NCBI GenBank assembly: GCA_914767715.1
Contig: OU612070.1
Location: 17,534,025 to 17,598,024, forward strand
Source: Membranipora membranacea
Lineage: Eukaryota; Bryozoa; Gymnolaemata; Cheilostomatida; Membraniporidae
Length of the DNA: 64,000 nt
Direction: 5' to 3'
Position numbers and translations under genes: made by a program. This document shows, in pieces, positions 42,201 through 52,856 of this stretch. Below the pieces are notes generated by a model. It worked only from the letters and a program-made list of their open reading frames with translations. It was not told the origin of the DNA and did not search any database. Position 1 is the first letter of the stretch, and every line of letters starts with the position of its first letter.

Positions 42201-43715
42201 CCAACCAAAGTGCAGGACACAAAAGCTTTAAATTAGCTTTTTTCCATATTACATGTCAGCTCTCAACAAAGTTTTTCATTTTTATGTTCCAATCCAATTT
42301 TATCGCATGTTGATACATGGATTGTAATAGTAAACCTAACCTAACCTAGCTCTTGCAAGAGTGAAGCCAATCTTCAAGCAACAAAACTAAAACGACTCAT
42401 TACTGAATGTTCCGGGGATGTCATGTGTTTGAAAATAGGACTGTTTAATTGTGAGTTAATTGAATACTGTAATAGAATATTATTATATATAGAATATTCT
42501 ATTTCAGAGTGCCAGTGTAGAGCTGGCACAGGAGCTGAACTACGGGTCATTCCTGACTGTAGTAGCTACGCCCCTGTTGCAGAGTTAACAGACGCTAACC
42601 TTCAGTCCTGTCCCCCAGGTCAAGGCTTTGACACTGTTAAGTGTGGATGTGTACCAGCTGAATTAGCCACATGTGGCTGTAAGGTGAGTGGTTGCCTGAA
42701 AATTAAGAAGAAAAACAAAAAGAGCAGATCTAGATATATCCATTAACCTGTATTTGGAGTTGCTCCCTTCAAGCTGCAGTCAGCTTACCAGTGAGAATGC
42801 ATAGCGTATTTAAAAACTTGACCTACTGCAACCAGTAGATACGGTTGACAGTCACTTGTTACTGGCCCATACCCTGTGAGGGGATGCGCTTATCTTTATT
42901 TCAGCGGGTGTTGTTGAGTTGACTTGAATCATGCTGGATACATGACCCAAATACTTGTTAGGGGCACAGTGGGAATTGTGACCCACTACTCTTACAGTAG
43001 TAACACCTGACACCACCGCAACCGCCTTGAGTTGGATCTCTCACAAGACAGACTCGCGCCTTGCCCATTGGGCTCTAGCTGCTCCCTGTATCATACTCGT
43101 CTGATCATTTATATTTAATTTGAAAATATATACAGATTAGACGGATCAATCTTCCAGCAGTATAGAGCAACTCCCAATTTGTAAAAAATTATAATGCATG
43201 GTACATAATATAGATAGGATTGACTGAAAATGCAACACCCTAGCAATCAGCCTGTTCTGATTTGCTAACAATACTTCCCATTTTTTTCTTTTGTACAAAG
43301 ATTATAATATGTTGGTTGTTCAACCAAATACTATTTTCCTTCTGTCATATTCATCATTGAATGTTAAACGTTTCAAAATGCATCTTAAATGTTTAACTCC
43401 ACTTTGTTTGAACAATTATTACTTTGTTTTTTGAAAGTTCTTTTTTGGCTTATTCAAAATAACATTTTAAACAAATGAGATTTATGCCAATAAAAAGTAT
43501 ATATATATTTACAGGCACCGATAGCACAACCACAGAAAGCTGGCGTGTGTAAGAGCTGTAAGTCGGGATCTGACACGAGAGCAGCTAAGCCTGGTACCAG
43601 CTGCCGTACCTTCTACCATAACGGGGCGGAGTCTACCTGCCCACAAGGTCTCTCATTTAACAGATTCAGATGTGGATGCGTTCTGGATGTCCTCAACGCC
43701 CAGTGTGACTGCTAA
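14957..43715 (+). CDS. Giant secreted EGF-repeat protein, about 3,890 aa, about 32 exons
   Basis: Exons after the uncertain start: 15575(?)-15670, 15734-15875, 16925-16979, 17902-18026, 19141-19314, 19883-19990, 20758-20817, 21636-21809, 22484-22600, 23575-23749, 24074-24309, 25269-25506, 25875-26017, 26323-27176, 27640-27830, 28163-28366, 28799-29037, 29718-29840, 30208-30379, 30685-30840, 31177-31397, 31691-31821, 32154-32265, 32911-33137, 33539-33636, 33970-34137, 34359-40638, 40839-40955, 41917-42034, 42508-42683, 43515-43715 (TAA). All are GT-AG and phase-consistent, totalling 11,631 nt (divisible by three). A likely signal peptide ([17 protein letters not shown]) and a short non-EGF stretch ([17 protein letters not shown]) come first. 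Then run EGF modules, many calcium-binding (DIDEC type), many with the Asn/Asp hydroxylation pattern CxDxxxxYxCxC. Two Cys-rich modules close the protein. No transmembrane helix, LNR or ankyrin repeats are present, so this is extracellular-matrix-like rather than Notch. AATAAA at 43938-43943. Confidence 0.93.
15338..15537 (-). repeat. tRNA-derived SINE, copy 2 (inverted)
   Basis: The reverse complement of the SINE at 11808-12055: read on the minus strand it has AGGATCCAGGTTCGATTATC (box B), CATTCATCCTAGAG, CAGAACCATAAACACAGGAG and ACACAAGCCACCTGCATT in the same order. It sits in the first intron of the EGF gene. Confidence 0.75.
16425..16545 (+). repeat. Palindromic TATACTGTA-type tandem repeat
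   Basis: About twelve degenerate copies of a 9-10 base unit (TATACTGTA, with variants such as TTTATACAG and TATACGGTA). Each unit is nearly self-complementary, so the block can form cruciforms or hairpins. Located in an intron of the EGF gene; no function is inferred. Confidence 0.85.
18074..18402. repeat. Long inverted repeat (foldback element), arms about 115 bp
   Basis: The left arm 18074-18188 (AAAGACCAAGTATGTTAGAG ... GGTGGAAAGAGTGC) is the near-perfect reverse complement of 18288-18402 (GCACTCTTTCC ... CTAACATGCTTTGGTCTTT). A loop of about 100 bases separates them. This MITE-like element lies in an intron of the EGF gene between exons 17902-18026 and 19141-19314. Confidence 0.88.
18585..18665 (+). 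repeat. TA/CA-rich simple repeat
   Basis: ACACACACAAATATATATAT followed by alternating TA and CATA units; ordinary microsatellite in an intron. Confidence 0.85.
21129..21300. repeat. Foldback element with AT loop
   Basis: The 70-base arm ending near 21200 (GACGCTGTCTTTCTAGATGC ... TTTTTCTGTAGAAC) is repeated almost perfectly as its reverse complement at 21238-21300 (GTTCTACAGAAAAACAACTC ... GACAGCTTCTG). An (AT)n loop of about 40 bases separates the arms, and a second (TA)n tract follows at 21302-21328. MITE-like, in an intron of the EGF gene. Confidence 0.88.
21462..21612 (-). repeat. tRNA-derived SINE-like repeat
   Basis: Read on the minus strand it begins AGGAGTTGGTTCAGTTGGTT, a clear box A, then AGATTACGAGTC. 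A unique tail follows with GTTTGGTGGCCCCCAGG. It lies directly upstream of the exon at 21636. No full tRNA fold is possible, so it is not a tRNA gene. Confidence 0.55.
27192..27311. mobile_element. MITE-like element, copy 1, with flanking direct repeat
   Basis: Ends are GAACAAGTTTGTTCCCT and AGGGATCAAACTTGTCT, inverted relative to each other. The sequence AGGATCAATCT is present on both flanks (27193 and 27301), looking like a target-site duplication. Shares its ends with copies near 28490, 29125, 43771, 48178 and 56911. Confidence 0.75.
28490..28612. mobile_element. MITE-like element, copy 2 (diverged)
   Basis: Left end TTTGATCTAACTTGC and right end GCAGGCGAATTAGATCAAAC, followed by TTGATCTAAC, with an inner AGTTGCTTCC / GGGAGCTACTT pairing. 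It belongs to the TCAAACTTGATC-ended family and lies in an EGF-gene intron. Confidence 0.6.
29125..29206. mobile_element. MITE-like element, copy 3 (short hairpin)
   Basis: AACAAGTTTGGTCCATTTGC then CTGCGTTCAG pair with CTGAACGCAGGCAAATGG then ATCAAACTTGATC. A run of ten G bases sits in the loop. Almost perfect 35-bp stem. Confidence 0.82.
29638..29717 (+). repeat. Tandem duplication of a 3' splice-site region
   Basis: CTGCAGGTATTTCTAGCC(A/T)(C/T)GGTTCTTC...CTCTGTTGAAG occurs twice in a row (29638-29675 and 29677-29717). The second copy supplies the acceptor for the EGF exon at 29718. Using the first acceptor would read GGC TGC AGG TAT TTC TAG, a stop. Confidence 0.85.
32740..32786. repeat. 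Short palindromic hairpin
   Basis: TAGCCCTGT ... CACATGGCC-CACATGGCCGTGTG ... ACAGGGCTA folds into a 47-base hairpin in an EGF-gene intron. It could be the fused ends of a small transposon or a structured RNA element. Confidence 0.6.
33187..33350 (+). repeat. GATTGGATGATTGG minisatellite
   Basis: A T/G-rich tandem array of GATTGGATGATTGG-like units, with a longer period of about 65-70 bases marked by GGTTGGAACTGATGGTTGG (twice). In the EGF-gene intron after the exon ending 33137. Open frames on its opposite strand (QSNHP repeats) are spurious. Confidence 0.88.
34359..40638 (+). other. Single 6.28-kb exon encoding 56 complete EGF modules
   Basis: This exon of the EGF gene starts after TTTTTTAG and ends AAGTGCCAG before gtgaga. 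It is uninterrupted over 6,280 bases, while its neighbours in the same gene are 55-240 bases (one of 854). Counting module starts gives one module completed from the previous exon plus 56 more, each about 37 residues. Two types largely alternate: calcium-binding modules opening (D/N)I(D/N)(E/D)C and non-calcium modules opening (V/I/T)DLC. This fits amplification of a two-module unit or loss of many introns. Confidence 0.95.
42508..43715 (+). other. Paired C-terminal cysteine-rich modules of the EGF protein
   Basis: The last two coding exons (42508-42683, 43515-43715) encode related modules. Each has a CPxGxxF signature ([15 protein letters not shown] and [15 protein letters not shown]) and ends in a short Cys cluster, ATCGCK and AQCDC. 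They are not EGF modules by cysteine spacing. The CPxGxxF...CxC pattern loosely recalls the end of chitin-binding type-2 domains, but several cysteines differ, so no domain name is claimed. Confidence 0.7.
42840..43090 (-). repeat. Probable SINE-like repeat
   Basis: On the minus strand it starts GGAGCAGCTAGAGCCCAATG, loosely tRNA-like, with a GC-richer body than the surrounding intron. It lies in the last intron of the EGF gene. No second copy is seen in the window, so the assignment is tentative. Confidence 0.35.
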
Positions 43716-44696
43716 ACTAGTAATATTAACAAAATTACCCCATTAAATCTGTGACATCAATACTAGATCATAAAGTTTGATCCAATTTGTCTGCATTTCA
43801 GTTGCTCCCCTTCCAGTGGAGGGGAGCAACCCCGAATGCAGGCAAACTGGACCAAACTTGGTACATCAATACTTACTGGCGTACAAATGCATGATTGAAC
43901 AGTACAGTATCAAGATATAAATATATGATAAACACCCAATAAATAAAAGATTATTTCTCTGGCCTACTGCAGGTCTCCTGTTCGCAGAAAAATCCTTATT
44001 TTTTATCATCCTAGATAAACAACATTTTCATGCTCATTTTTAGAAAATAAAATAGATAGCTCGCATTATAAGTAGAATAGAATCATTATTAGCCCCGTAG
44101 AAGGGCAGGAGATGGAATAACAAACAGCAAGCATGGAACAATCTTGTTTATTATTCAGATAATTATAAGAAATGGAACAAATGAAAGGTAAAAAAATGCT
44201 GCAGAAATAGACAACACGGAAGCGGCAACAAAGATTGTCCATTGGGAATTACTATAAAAATCACATCTATCATCAAAAATTTGTGCATAGAATTCACCAG
44301 CAAAAGGAATGGTTGCGTTATAGCCTGATGGTTCTACAATACTATGTCTGAATACAGCTCAATAATTTATAATCACAATATTGAGAGCAAAATATGACCA
44401 AAAGTTGTGAACAGCCATCAACTTTCACAATCAAATATTAATTGCTAACTTCCTGATACCGGTTTCACTGCAGCTAGTACCAACACGCATAATAATATAC
44501 ACACAAGTTCATGTTGAAAAAATTCTGTTACACTAGGTTAAATCTTTGACACAATAGCCCGTCGCTAGAAGTCTTCATCAAAACAAATCGGAACCAATAA
44601 CTTGTACCTCTGCCACTGGATTGTTGTCTATTATGCTTCAGTGACAGAAAGAGGTAATGAAGGAAGAGTTTATGTTATATCACACGATGAGTCACA
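43716..44696. other. Convergent intergenic region (EGF gene and ceramide synthase 3' ends)
   Basis: Holds tandem AATAAA signals for the EGF gene (43938-43947), a MITE-like element (43771-43863), and a TTTATT at 44147-44152 that could be the ceramide synthase polyadenylation signal on the minus strand. No coding sequence is seen. Confidence 0.6.
43771..43863. mobile_element. MITE-like element, copy 4
   Basis: AAGTTTGATCCAATTTGTCT and GCATTTCAGTTGCTCCCC pair with GGGGAGCAACCCCGAATGCA and GGCAAACTGGACCAAACTTG. Lies in the EGF gene's 3' UTR, upstream of its polyadenylation signals, so it should be transcribed. Confidence 0.82.
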
Positions 44697-47600
44697 CTAG
44701 TCGGCTTTTTTGGAACGCCCTCTAGGTGATCGCCCATTTTGTTTCTGCCGTAAAGCTTTCATTTCTCTGAAACACACAAGAAACAGCAAAATGTGAGGAA
44801 CATACTTGAGATTGTACACTATAACAGGCAAACCTAACTAGTGGAAAAACTATCTTTTAAATGGAATTGGAGTTGTACTCTTTTGATGCTTCTGTGCAGA
44901 CAACTCCTGACTACATTTCTAAAATATATTATTTTGCCATCACCTTGAACCAGAGAGCTTCAGAACTATCTGAAAGCTCCGACAGTTTATTGTTATGACC
45001 AATAATTGAAGGTGATAAACATATTAAGCTACGACTTCCCATCACAACATATAGATTTGAGTCACCGAACTTTGTAACAGTGCAACCTTGCATCATCATC
45101 CTACTACTTAACCCCTTAGCCAATAACACCCCAGACCAGGGAGAATTTCCCTGGTCAGACCAACACATCTTGTTTTAAATCCTGTTTACCCTCTTCCTTA
45201 AACATGGAATAAAGAAGTGTCACAGAAGCAAATAGTGAATGATATTACCTGTTGGCCCTATCTACAATGTCATGAATTAATACTGATCAAATAATGGTAT
45301 ATATTAATAAATTAATCATTGCGAAACAAATGTGAAAGGAAAGTAGGGTCACAAAGGAAAACAATGTAAAGCTGCTCCAATATTACCCGGCAACAATCCA
45401 GCTAGGTAGAAAGATATTAGCAAGGAATAGAAGTAGGCCTTCAACATCATAGAGAAGTCATAAGGAGCACCAACTTTTATAGATTGAAGGGCTTAGAAGA
45501 CTAAGCCATCTCCAGAAATGTCACGGCAGATAAAGAGTTTTACTACAGGGAATAGAAATTCGAAATCACACAGGAATTTTGCTATATGCTATAACACACA
45601 TCTACTGTCACCTGTCTGACCCTGTGGGTGGGTGGTGTGGTGCGGTGGGGGGTCGGGATGACTATAGTTTAAGTACCTACTGTTCTTTCTGTTTGCGAAG
45701 TTTCTCACGCATTACCTCTTCCTCTCTGATATCGTCTACTTCTGTGATCTGACCGGTGGCCACTTTCACCAGGAAATTAATTATAAACTGAAAATAAGAA
45801 AAAAAACAGACTGTGGGATAAATCGAATAAGCGGTCACAGGCCCGTAGTTTTAGGGGAGCCACTACCTCCCCTTGAAAGCTAAAGACAGAGGCCTATAAA
45901 ACACTAGAATGGAATAATCCATGTCAGAATCAGCTCTCTGGGATTTCCATTTGCTTATTATATGCCTCAAATTGCTCGGGGAAGAGGTTACTGGTGATGA
46001 TTCGGACTCGCCTCAGACTTTTGCCTCCCCTACCATTTTTTTCTAAACTACGGCCCTGGCTGAGTACTATGAGCCATATCCTTGCAATAAACTGGTTTAA
46101 AAATCCTTGCTCTTAGGGTCTTTTAATAAGGCAAATTTGCACTAAAATTGTGTACAAATAAGATATTATGGTTCAATAGCGGATCGTGGTTGGCAAGGGA
46201 ACTAGACCTCTCAAACCAAGTAATCAGCTAACATTTTTGGCAGTTATAATTGGAATACAGTGCTGGACAAGGCAGGCCAGTTCACACCCAACTAGACAGT
46301 CCATGCTACATGAATCTACACCATAAACAATGCATACAAAATCAAGAATTTCTGATAAGCATTATCAATACTGTGGGTAGATTAGGCTTATTTTGCCACT
46401 TTTGTAGCAAGTAGCTATCAATAATTTGTGATTTAGGCTTGGCATCGCAGCTTTACTGAGAAACAAGAGTGTGTACTCACATAAACAAAACACTGATTCA
46501 TCAGAACCATAAATGATTGAATTTCACTGATCAATTATGCAGCAGATTAGAGATTTCAGCCACATCACGCAACTTTATAGCTTTCAGATAATGATTTACT
46601 TTTGCTAGCAGAAGTTTGTGATTGCCAGATTGTCAGATCAAAATACAGGCAACTAGAGTTTTACAATGTCTCCATAATAAGGTAAAAATTAGGTCAAGGT
46701 GCGCCAAGTAGTTTTATCTTCAATAAGAAATCTATCCTCGGGGAATTAGCAGAGGTATATATCACAAGTTAATTCAGTGTAGCATGAAACACACAATACT
46801 AAACATGCATCAGCTGAGAATTGACATGGGTTGAAGTTGTTATCCTTGATGCGCTGATCACAAGGTGTACTAAGGTGAATTAATTCATGTCCCTTTTGTC
46901 ATCACACAAGGAACTTGCTTAGCCACCATTTATCGAATAGAAAATATATTAACTTGGCAAAATTAGTCAACCCTAATTTCATACCATACCAAAGAAACAC
47001 AGAGGACACTGTCTGTTAACCACATCTACCATCAAACCTCTGCATTCATCATTGGTATGTTTTATACCAGACCATATCAGGTCAAACAACTTATCTGCAC
47101 CAGAAAAGGTTCTAACCATGTCATTATTGGGACACTCACCATGAACCACCAGATATTCAGGAGCTGTAGGGCCCAGAGCATGCCGTTGAAGAAGAAGTAG
47201 AATGGTACTAGTTTGTGAGTTTGATGATGATACATTGAGCCGTAACCTGTACTATGTAATACCTTTAGTGGTAGCCAGTAGAGTCTGAACACATACCTAT
47301 AATCACAAGAAAAACCACTAGAGATCACTTCAGAACCCTGTACTCAGGTTTTGATCTGTACCGTAGAGTCTAAAGTTTACCGATCAACATAACAGCAGGT
47401 GATATCAGGGGTGATTGTATGAGAATGACCTGAAACAAGCTTCATAGGGATCAGAATTTGAGCTGGTATGGGGGATTTGGGAAGGGATCTTATGGGACAT
47501 AGAAGGGTCAAGCCGGCAAAACTACAGCTCGGGATTAAGGCTTGGGATGGAAGACATTTTAAGCACTCAAAATTAAAATCTCTTTTCAATCTCAACTTAA

Positions 47601-50600
47601 CCTAGTTATTGGCTTAACGTGATTGAAAGAGATTATCAATGATGATATATTGCTATACAGGCCATATATAGAATGACTTATATTATGGGGCAATGACTTA
47701 TATTATATTGGGCAAAATGCCCATTAATCACGTAGTAGTTACGCTACGTTACTCTCGTGTGAGCGAAACTGTTGATTTATTGAAGTTAATCTCAGGTGCT
47801 TGGCGTACCCTATGAGTAATTACTGGGTGTATTATTGAACACAACAATATCGGAAAACAAAATTCAGGGTTTTGAAACATAATACCCATCCCTTGCTATT
47901 TCAATTACTGCTGTCCTTAATCAAAGCGGCTTGGCGGCGTGGAGGGTTCTTGGATAAAATTAATATAGCTATTATTAAAAGGAGCAACTGGTACAAGAAC
48001 CTTTCTGGGGGAGGGAGGAGAAGGTGTCAAAACTTATCTAGTGGAGGTAGCGAATTTTACTGGTAATTTCAGGTTAAAACTTCTTGAAGAAGAAAAAAGG
48101 CGCGGTGCACTTAATGGTGGATCGATCACCTCAATGTCACAGGGAATATAAAGAGCTGACACACCAGGGTATCAGTTAGAACAAGTTTGATCCAATTTGC
48201 TTGCAGTTCGGTCATTCCAATCTACTGGTGAGCCGGCGACGGCTCAAACCCTGAATGCAGGCAAACTGGATCATCCTTGATCTAAGCATAAGTATATCGT
48301 TAGTGCTCACTGACTGTTCTCATGAAAAATTATGTGGCGCTAAACTTCATGTCAGTCATGCCACAAAAAGTTCGATCAAAACAGTCTGAATGGTTAGACT
48401 AGAAGCTGAGGAGAGAGAGAATACCAACCAACAGATTGCGAAGACTATGAAGCCCACAGTGGCATAGATATCATGGAATTTATAAAACTGCCCGCCTCGG
48501 TTCTTAAAATAGACATTACATTTAGTAGACTCCAGAGCTATGTCCGTGACATCGTGTAACCAAATCACCAACACTCCTATCTTGTGATACCTGCGGAATA
48601 AAAAGAGAACACAAATTATACCTTACACAGAATGATACACCAGGAGAGACTTTTGTTGTACACACTAAGTTTATAGGCTTAGAGTAGAAAAACTCTTCGT
48701 CTGTCATAGATATGATTTTGTAGGACAAGCAAGAAAATAATTTCCAAGGTTCCAATTCTCGGGAGGAGCAGCCAATATTGTTCATTTGTCTTGTGCAAGA
48801 TAATATCACAGAGTATCCTTACTCTGTGATCATATGACTGCACTTCAAGAGACTCAGCAATTTGCAACGCGTCCCTAGATACAGTGCAGGGATGCAGCTA
48901 TGCAGTAAGTACAAATATACTTTGGCATACTACCCTTCTTATTGGAACTGTTAATCTTTTCATTACACAACAAACAGCATAGTAGTCTAAAATATAACCC
49001 GTCTAGCCAGTGTAGCTATATAACTCAATCAGCCTGAGCCCGCATATATGTGTTTGTAAAGGATCAACAACTATGTTACCCTGATATACTGGAATATTTA
49101 AAATTAAATCATTATAATTCTCCCTAAACTTGGACTAAGCAACAGTTACTATAACAAATATATTCTTAGCGTGAGATCACAGCATCGTACCATAATCGGG
49201 TTACCCCAGAAAGCTGTCTAGTGAAGTTTGTGAAGTGAAGTCTGTGAAGTTTAATCACATAATTGGCGTAACCTTATAAAATGTTGCAGCAAATCTCAAA
49301 CCATCGTGGGTCTAAATATGGTAATAACTTAGTTCATTATAATCAAAATAATCTGCTGCTATATCTGCTTCCAGTTTCTCAGTTATGATAAGGGAGTGGA
49401 ATCGGGTCAGAGAAAATCTTGCTCAACTTGGATGCTCGAAAACTTTGACGTTTTAACTTATAGACAGCGTAACATCATAAAAATGTACACTTGTTGCGCC
49501 TAGCTCTCTAGTTTTGGTGTTGCAAGTTATTAGGCCTACTCATAACCTATGATGTAAAATATACTAGACAGTCAGATATACATCACTGATTGAGTGAATG
49601 ACATGTAATTATGAATTGTGTACCAAAACAAAAGTGCATCAAGCCAATGAACTCCTTTTAAAACCACAGAGTACTATATATTAACCTTGTATTGAGTGTG
49701 CCAGTTACATTTCTATACAGCCAAATATCTCATACTTTAGACTCTGAGCCCCTCATTACAGATTTTCGCTCCAAGAACTTGAACTGAGAACACCAATTAC
49801 CAAATTTGACCATGCCAAAATTGACAACTCACTGCCAACACCAATTGCCAAAATTGAAAATTCAGTGACTATCACACAATGTTACCAGAAAGACACAAAT
49901 CATTAAGCACCTCCCTCATAGCATTGAAGGCTTTTTCGGAGACAGATCCAATAACTGTCACGTCTGGCCTTTTCTCTTACACTTTACCTGCATACGAATG
50001 AGAAACCTATGAGCGATATTGTGAGAACATGGTGGAATAGCATCATAACACTGTCCTTTCTCCATGCGTCCATGCAGCATGTTCCGTATATAGAGTGAAA
50101 GTAGAAGGATAGTTGTAACATATAGAGGTAGTATATAAGAGGAGAAATGGTCATGCCGGGTTTATAATCTGCAAAACAATTGAGAGATTTTAAATCAATG
50201 ATTTAAGATTAAAACAGATTACATCCCTGGTTTTCTTGATATTGCAACAACAGAAACTTTTATCAGTTTTTGGTGTAGGCCTACAAAGCATGGATTGTAC
50301 TTGAGCAATTCTTTGGGTTGACATGAACTTAACTGATAAGTTTCCCCAAGCTTTAATATTACTATTCCCATACTGTGTACTAAGTATAAGTATTCTTTGC
50401 ACTCAGCTATTTTTTGTTGTTACAATTGTATATACTGTATTGTGTGATATTGTATGTACTGTTTTCAAATGCGCACTTGTATGAAATACTGCAGTCAAGC
50501 GGGAAAATTTGAGTTTAATCATGTTGATTGATCAAAGTAGCCTACATACTGTCATTGTAACCGGATAAAAAACGTAATTTAAAAAAGTCAACAACATACA

Positions 50601-52856
50601 TGCTTGTCACTTTTCCCTTTGTTTTCAAAAACAAAAATAACTTTTACTTACAAAACCTGAATACGCACCCATGAGGTTATTAACCTCGTAGGTGTGTATT
50701 CATCTCATTAAATCTGGGCCATAGCAAGTGTTGAGAAAAAAATGAAACAATCACCTCTCAACAACTGTTTTTCATTACCAGTCCTTTTTGTTAAAATTGG
50801 GCCCATCCTTTTCAATTTGCAAACTAATTTTATGATACAAATTACACACATGGTGTGCAGGTCAGGGTCCGATGTTACAAAGATCAACTCTGCTTTACAC
50901 ATGATCAGAGGAATTTCATACATAGATAATCGCTTTATCACAAGGGTAGTGAGCTTTATATCGATCACAAACCTGTGTCTGCATCGGTATCTTATTGTCA
51001 GTATCATTCATATTATCATTAGATTAGATATTAGAATAAATGACCAAATTCTAGTATTATGGTTCCCTGGGATAACACTTTGATAGACCAGCCTGCGAGA
51101 GGCCAAAGTTCACTATGTTATCGAAAGGTTAGAAACTCTGCACAACAAAATGACCATCAGCTGTATATCCCCCAATTTTCGCACCTCTAAGGATGGCTCG
51201 TGATATATTAGCTTGATCACTTAAATTTTCATTCATAATTAAATGGTTGGTAAACTTAATAATCACTTAAATTCTAGACCCGTCTCAACTTGTGAAAGCA
51301 AAAGAGTCCATGCTGATGCTGATGATTCCAAAGCAAACTTGTTCTTTGGAATCTGAAATCGATTTGAAAAAGCACCTTTATAAAGCTGAAGCGGTTTCAC
51401 TTCACACTACAGCGGGCTAGGAGCCCTCCTTTGGAAGCCCTGGACATATTGCTGAGACCAGGCAATCCTTAAGTCACCAAGGCAACACAAAAAAGTGTCA
51501 TGCACTTCAAGCACGGTTGGGGCGGACAAACTTTTTGACAAGATCGATCTGAAATTACTGCATTTTTTCCTCATTTAGCCTACAATCTGCTGGAAACTAG
51601 CTGTGAAAAATTGGCACCCTACTTGTTTACATCTAAGTGCCAAGAACGCACAATTCAACACTTTATTTTTGCCTAATGAAACACAACAAATAACAACTCT
51701 GCGCTTGGTGAAACATGTTTACAAGCTTATAAGCAAACGTTGTTCTAGTTTCTTGTGTGATATTAGAGCATCATTATAAGCGTGCGTTTTCTGCAAAGCT
51801 ACCTTTATAAACTGTAAGGCCTTTGAGTTGACAAGATTCAACATGACATGTAAGGTAAAAGCAACAATAACATTCAGATACTTTTGCCAACATACCATGA
51901 CCATGTCGGTTGAGTTGAGTTTAAAATGTTAGACGGTGAAGAAAAGAGAGTGTCTTACCTGCCCATATGGAATCTGGATCAAAGAATATGTGGTTATTTT
52001 CTTTCACTCCAAATATCACATAAGTTGTATAAACCCATAGCGTAGTGTAAAATAGAAACTTCCATGCGCTCTCTGGAAATTTGCTAGCATTTACTGGTGT
52101 TAACTTGAAGTATGATGCGATTGGCTGTAACAGTAGAATGCAGCGAATCAAGTAGGGTTTATGCGGGGAAACCACAATAAAAAAAGAATGAGAGTAACAA
52201 ATAAACCGTAACTTACAGTTGTCGGGACTGTTCTGGGGAAGTGAACCCAACGCCAAAAACTGTTTGCAGGGCAAATCACTTGTGGCAGAGCATTGATACA
52301 TATTTATCTGATTTTTGACGGTGTTATTGAAGGGGGATAAAGCGTTCTTGTTCATGGAGCATTCCATTAGGATGGAGCAAAACACATCATTTTGTTTTGA
52401 AGATTGACATCACTAACAGCCTATTAAGCTAGTATAACAGGGTAAATATCAACAGCCCCCATACATAAAAGAGGTTAGACCAGAGGCTAGACTAAGTCAA
52501 CTACTAGACTAGTTAGTATGTTATATTTACAGTGAGTATCATGAATGAATATAGTATAGTATGATAATTTAATAAAGACATGAAGAGAGAGACATACTTA
52601 CACCAAAGATTACATAGCCCATGAAATATCTCAATAGGGTCCATAATACAGTCAATCCAGCTATGGCAGTGAGTTCCTTTCTATCAATCTGCCCAAATCT
52701 TGTGAGGTCATTGAAAAAGTTTGAGGGTGTGAAATTGTCACTTTCAGTACAGTTCTCAATACAATAGTCAAAACCCCATCTCATATCATGGTAGGCAGTG
52801 GTGTATGATGGTACTCCATCAGTGGCAAAGGCAAAACATTGCTGAATATAATCCAT
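44697..52856 (-). CDS. CERS1: Ceramide synthase, CERS1 type, 365 aa
   Basis: N-acylates sphingoid bases with fatty acyl-CoA to make (dihydro)ceramide in the ER membrane. Seven exons in transcript order: 52856-52602, 52124-51959, 50168-49988, 48590-48429, 47296-47140, 45787-45681, 44766-44697 (stop TAG). All are in frame, 1,098 nt. The TLC/Lag1p domain starts at about residue 87. Seen are FPESAWKFLFY, LSFYFHSIYG, WRKDSVMMLFHHVLT with the paired histidines, WLHDVTDIALESTK with the paired aspartates, NVYFKNRGG and FRLYWLPLKVL. The order and wording match CERS1 (350 aa in human) best. No homeobox-like domain precedes the TLC domain, unlike CERS2-6. The tail is basic (RQKQNGRSPRGRSKKAD). The orthology to CERS1 rather than another Hox-less synthase is inference. 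The introns (up to 1.8 kb) hold no other gene I can support. Confidence 0.95.
48178..48286. mobile_element. MITE-like element, copy 5
   Basis: AGAACAAGTTTGATCCAATT, TGCTTGCAGTTCGG pair with CCCTGAATGCAGGC, AAACTGGATCATCCTTGATC. In a ceramide synthase intron; same family as the copies at 29125 and 43771. Confidence 0.8.

Noticed and set aside
14957-43715. Notch receptor
   Set aside because: The EGF modules look Notch-like, but there are no LNR modules, transmembrane helix, RAM or ankyrin repeats before the stop at 43713-43715.
44697-52856. CERS2-6 type ceramide synthase with homeobox-like domain
   Set aside because: The N-terminal 86 residues carry no Hox-like segment and the TLC wording follows CERS1.
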